Source: Rhodocyclales bacterium (GTDB lineage: Bacteria; Pseudomonadota; Gammaproteobacteria; Burkholderiales; Rhodocyclaceae). Taken from it: a stretch of 7,640 bases of DNA. Made by a program: the position numbers and the translations under genes. The notes below the pieces were generated by a model. It saw only the letters and a list, made by a program, of their open reading frames with translations. It was not told where the DNA came from and made no database searches. The DNA lies in contig JAJTBM010000135.1 in NCBI GenBank assembly GCA_021286885.1, positions 1 to 7,640 of the forward strand, in the 5' to 3' direction. The number at the start of each line of letters is the position of its first letter. Positions within the stretch are counted from its first letter, which is position 1. Below, in pieces: positions 6,845 to 7,640 of the stretch.

Positions 6845-7640
6845 TCAGAAGGGATTCCGGACGAAATAGGCACGAGCCTCGTCGGCATCGCGGGCAATCT
6901 GGGCGGTGAGGGCTTCCAGGGTGTCGTAGCGGGCTTCATCCCGCTGCTTGGCCAGGAAGTTCACCTTGAGGTGGGCGTCGTAGCACTCGGCGCTCCAGTC
7001 GAAGAGGTGCACTTCGAGGGTGGTGCGCCCTGCATCGTTGATGGTGGGGCGCACGCCAATGCTGGCTACGCCGGGCCAGGGGTGTTCGGCCAGCCCTTCG
7101 ACACTCACAGTGTAGATGCCCATCATGGGCGGGCTGCGGTGCTTGAGCTGGATGTTGCAGGTGGGAAAGCCGATGGTGCGCCCGATCTTGTCCCCGTGCA
7201 TGACGCGCCCGCTAATGCTGTAAGGGCGGCCCAGCAGGCGGGTGGCGTGTTCCATCTCGCCGGCTGCGAGGGCTTGGCGCACGGCGGAGCTGGAAACCCG
7301 CTCGCCTTCGTGCACCAGGGTGTCCATGGCCTCAACCCCGAAACCCTGGGCTGCGCCAGCCTTTTGGAGCAGGGCGAAGTCGCCCTTGCGCCCCTTGCCG
7401 AAGCGGAAATCGTCGCCAATCATCAGGTGGCGCACATCCAGGCCCTGGCGCAGTACCCGTTCGATGAACTGGTCGGCGGTGAGGCCCGCCAGCTGGGCAT
7501 TGAAGCGGCCAATGTAGAGCCGGTCAACGCCTTGGGCGCGCAAGAGCTCGATCTTCTCGCGCAGGGAGGTGAGACGCCGGGGGCGCGCCTCATGGGCGAA
7601 ATATTCCCGGGGATGGGGCTCGAAGGTGAGCACGGCTGCA
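6845..7640 (-). CDS. ribF: Bifunctional riboflavin kinase/FAD synthetase (RibF), 5' end outside window
   Basis: RibF phosphorylates riboflavin to FMN and then adenylates it to FAD in the cytosol. About 264 residues are visible and the frame is open to the window edge. The family has about 310 residues, so roughly 45 N-terminal residues lie outside, including the GNFDGVHLGH-type nucleotide-binding motif. The visible adenylyltransferase part includes [10 protein letters not shown], the [12 protein letters not shown] block, a [14 protein letters not shown] motif and SSSAVRQAL. The C-terminal flavokinase part has [32 protein letters not shown], a GVRPTI strand, and TLEVHLFDW with the conserved glutamate. 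The GTG at 7633 encodes an internal valine and is not the start. The gene ends 20 bases before ileS. No break or frameshift is seen. Confidence 0.97.
   Translation of the reverse strand, partial: AAVLTFEPHPREYFAHEARPRRLTSLREKIELLRAQGVDRLYIGRFNAQLAGLTADQFIERVLRQGLDVRHLMIGDDFRFGKGRKGDFALLQKAGAAQGFGVEAMDTLVHEGERVSSSAVRQALAAGEMEHATRLLGRPYSISGRVMHGDKIGRTIGFPTCNIQLKHRSPPMMGIYTVSVEGLAEHPWPGVASIGVRPTINDAGRTTLEVHLFDWSAECYDAHLKVNFLAKQRDEARYDTLEALTAQIARDADEARAYFVRNPF

Noticed and set aside
7631..7633. GTG as the ribF start codon
   Set aside because: It encodes the valine inside the conserved [10 protein letters not shown] block, and the frame continues upstream to the window edge, so the gene is cut by the edge.

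Overview
The window is GC-rich bacterial chromosome and almost fully coding. A five-gene block runs on the minus strand in the order ribF (cut by the right window edge), ileS, lspA, fkpB, ispH. This is the order known from Escherichia coli and many other Proteobacteria. Gene order, base composition and the look of the proteins suggest a betaproteobacterium, perhaps of the Rhodocyclales. That placement is inferred from protein style, not from a search.

Left part (about 1-2024, plus strand): a two-gene unit. The first gene encodes a 455-residue membrane protein with the full active-site signature of the PrsW-type (CPBP superfamily) intramembrane proteases, preceded by an unusually long soluble N-terminal region. 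The second starts about 11 bases after the first stops. It encodes a four- or five-helix membrane protein of unknown function with a soluble tail holding two cysteines.

Middle (2025-2111): a short convergent intergenic region. It holds a triple 7-bp tandem repeat and a perfect 14-bp hairpin that probably ends transcription from one or both sides.

Right part (2112-7640, minus strand): the housekeeping operon. RibF makes FMN and FAD, IleS charges tRNA-Ile, LspA removes signal peptides from prolipoproteins, FkpB is a peptidyl-prolyl isomerase, and IspH catalyses the last step of the MEP isoprenoid pathway. Junctions are tight: 20 bases from ribF to ileS, 15 from ileS to lspA, a 4-base ATGA overlap from lspA to fkpB, and 19 from fkpB to ispH. 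A single transcript with translational coupling is therefore likely. Its promoter lies outside the window.

I found no mobile element, CRISPR array, tRNA or rRNA, and no convincing new biological system. The least ordinary part is the pair formed by the PrsW-like protease and its unknown membrane neighbour.
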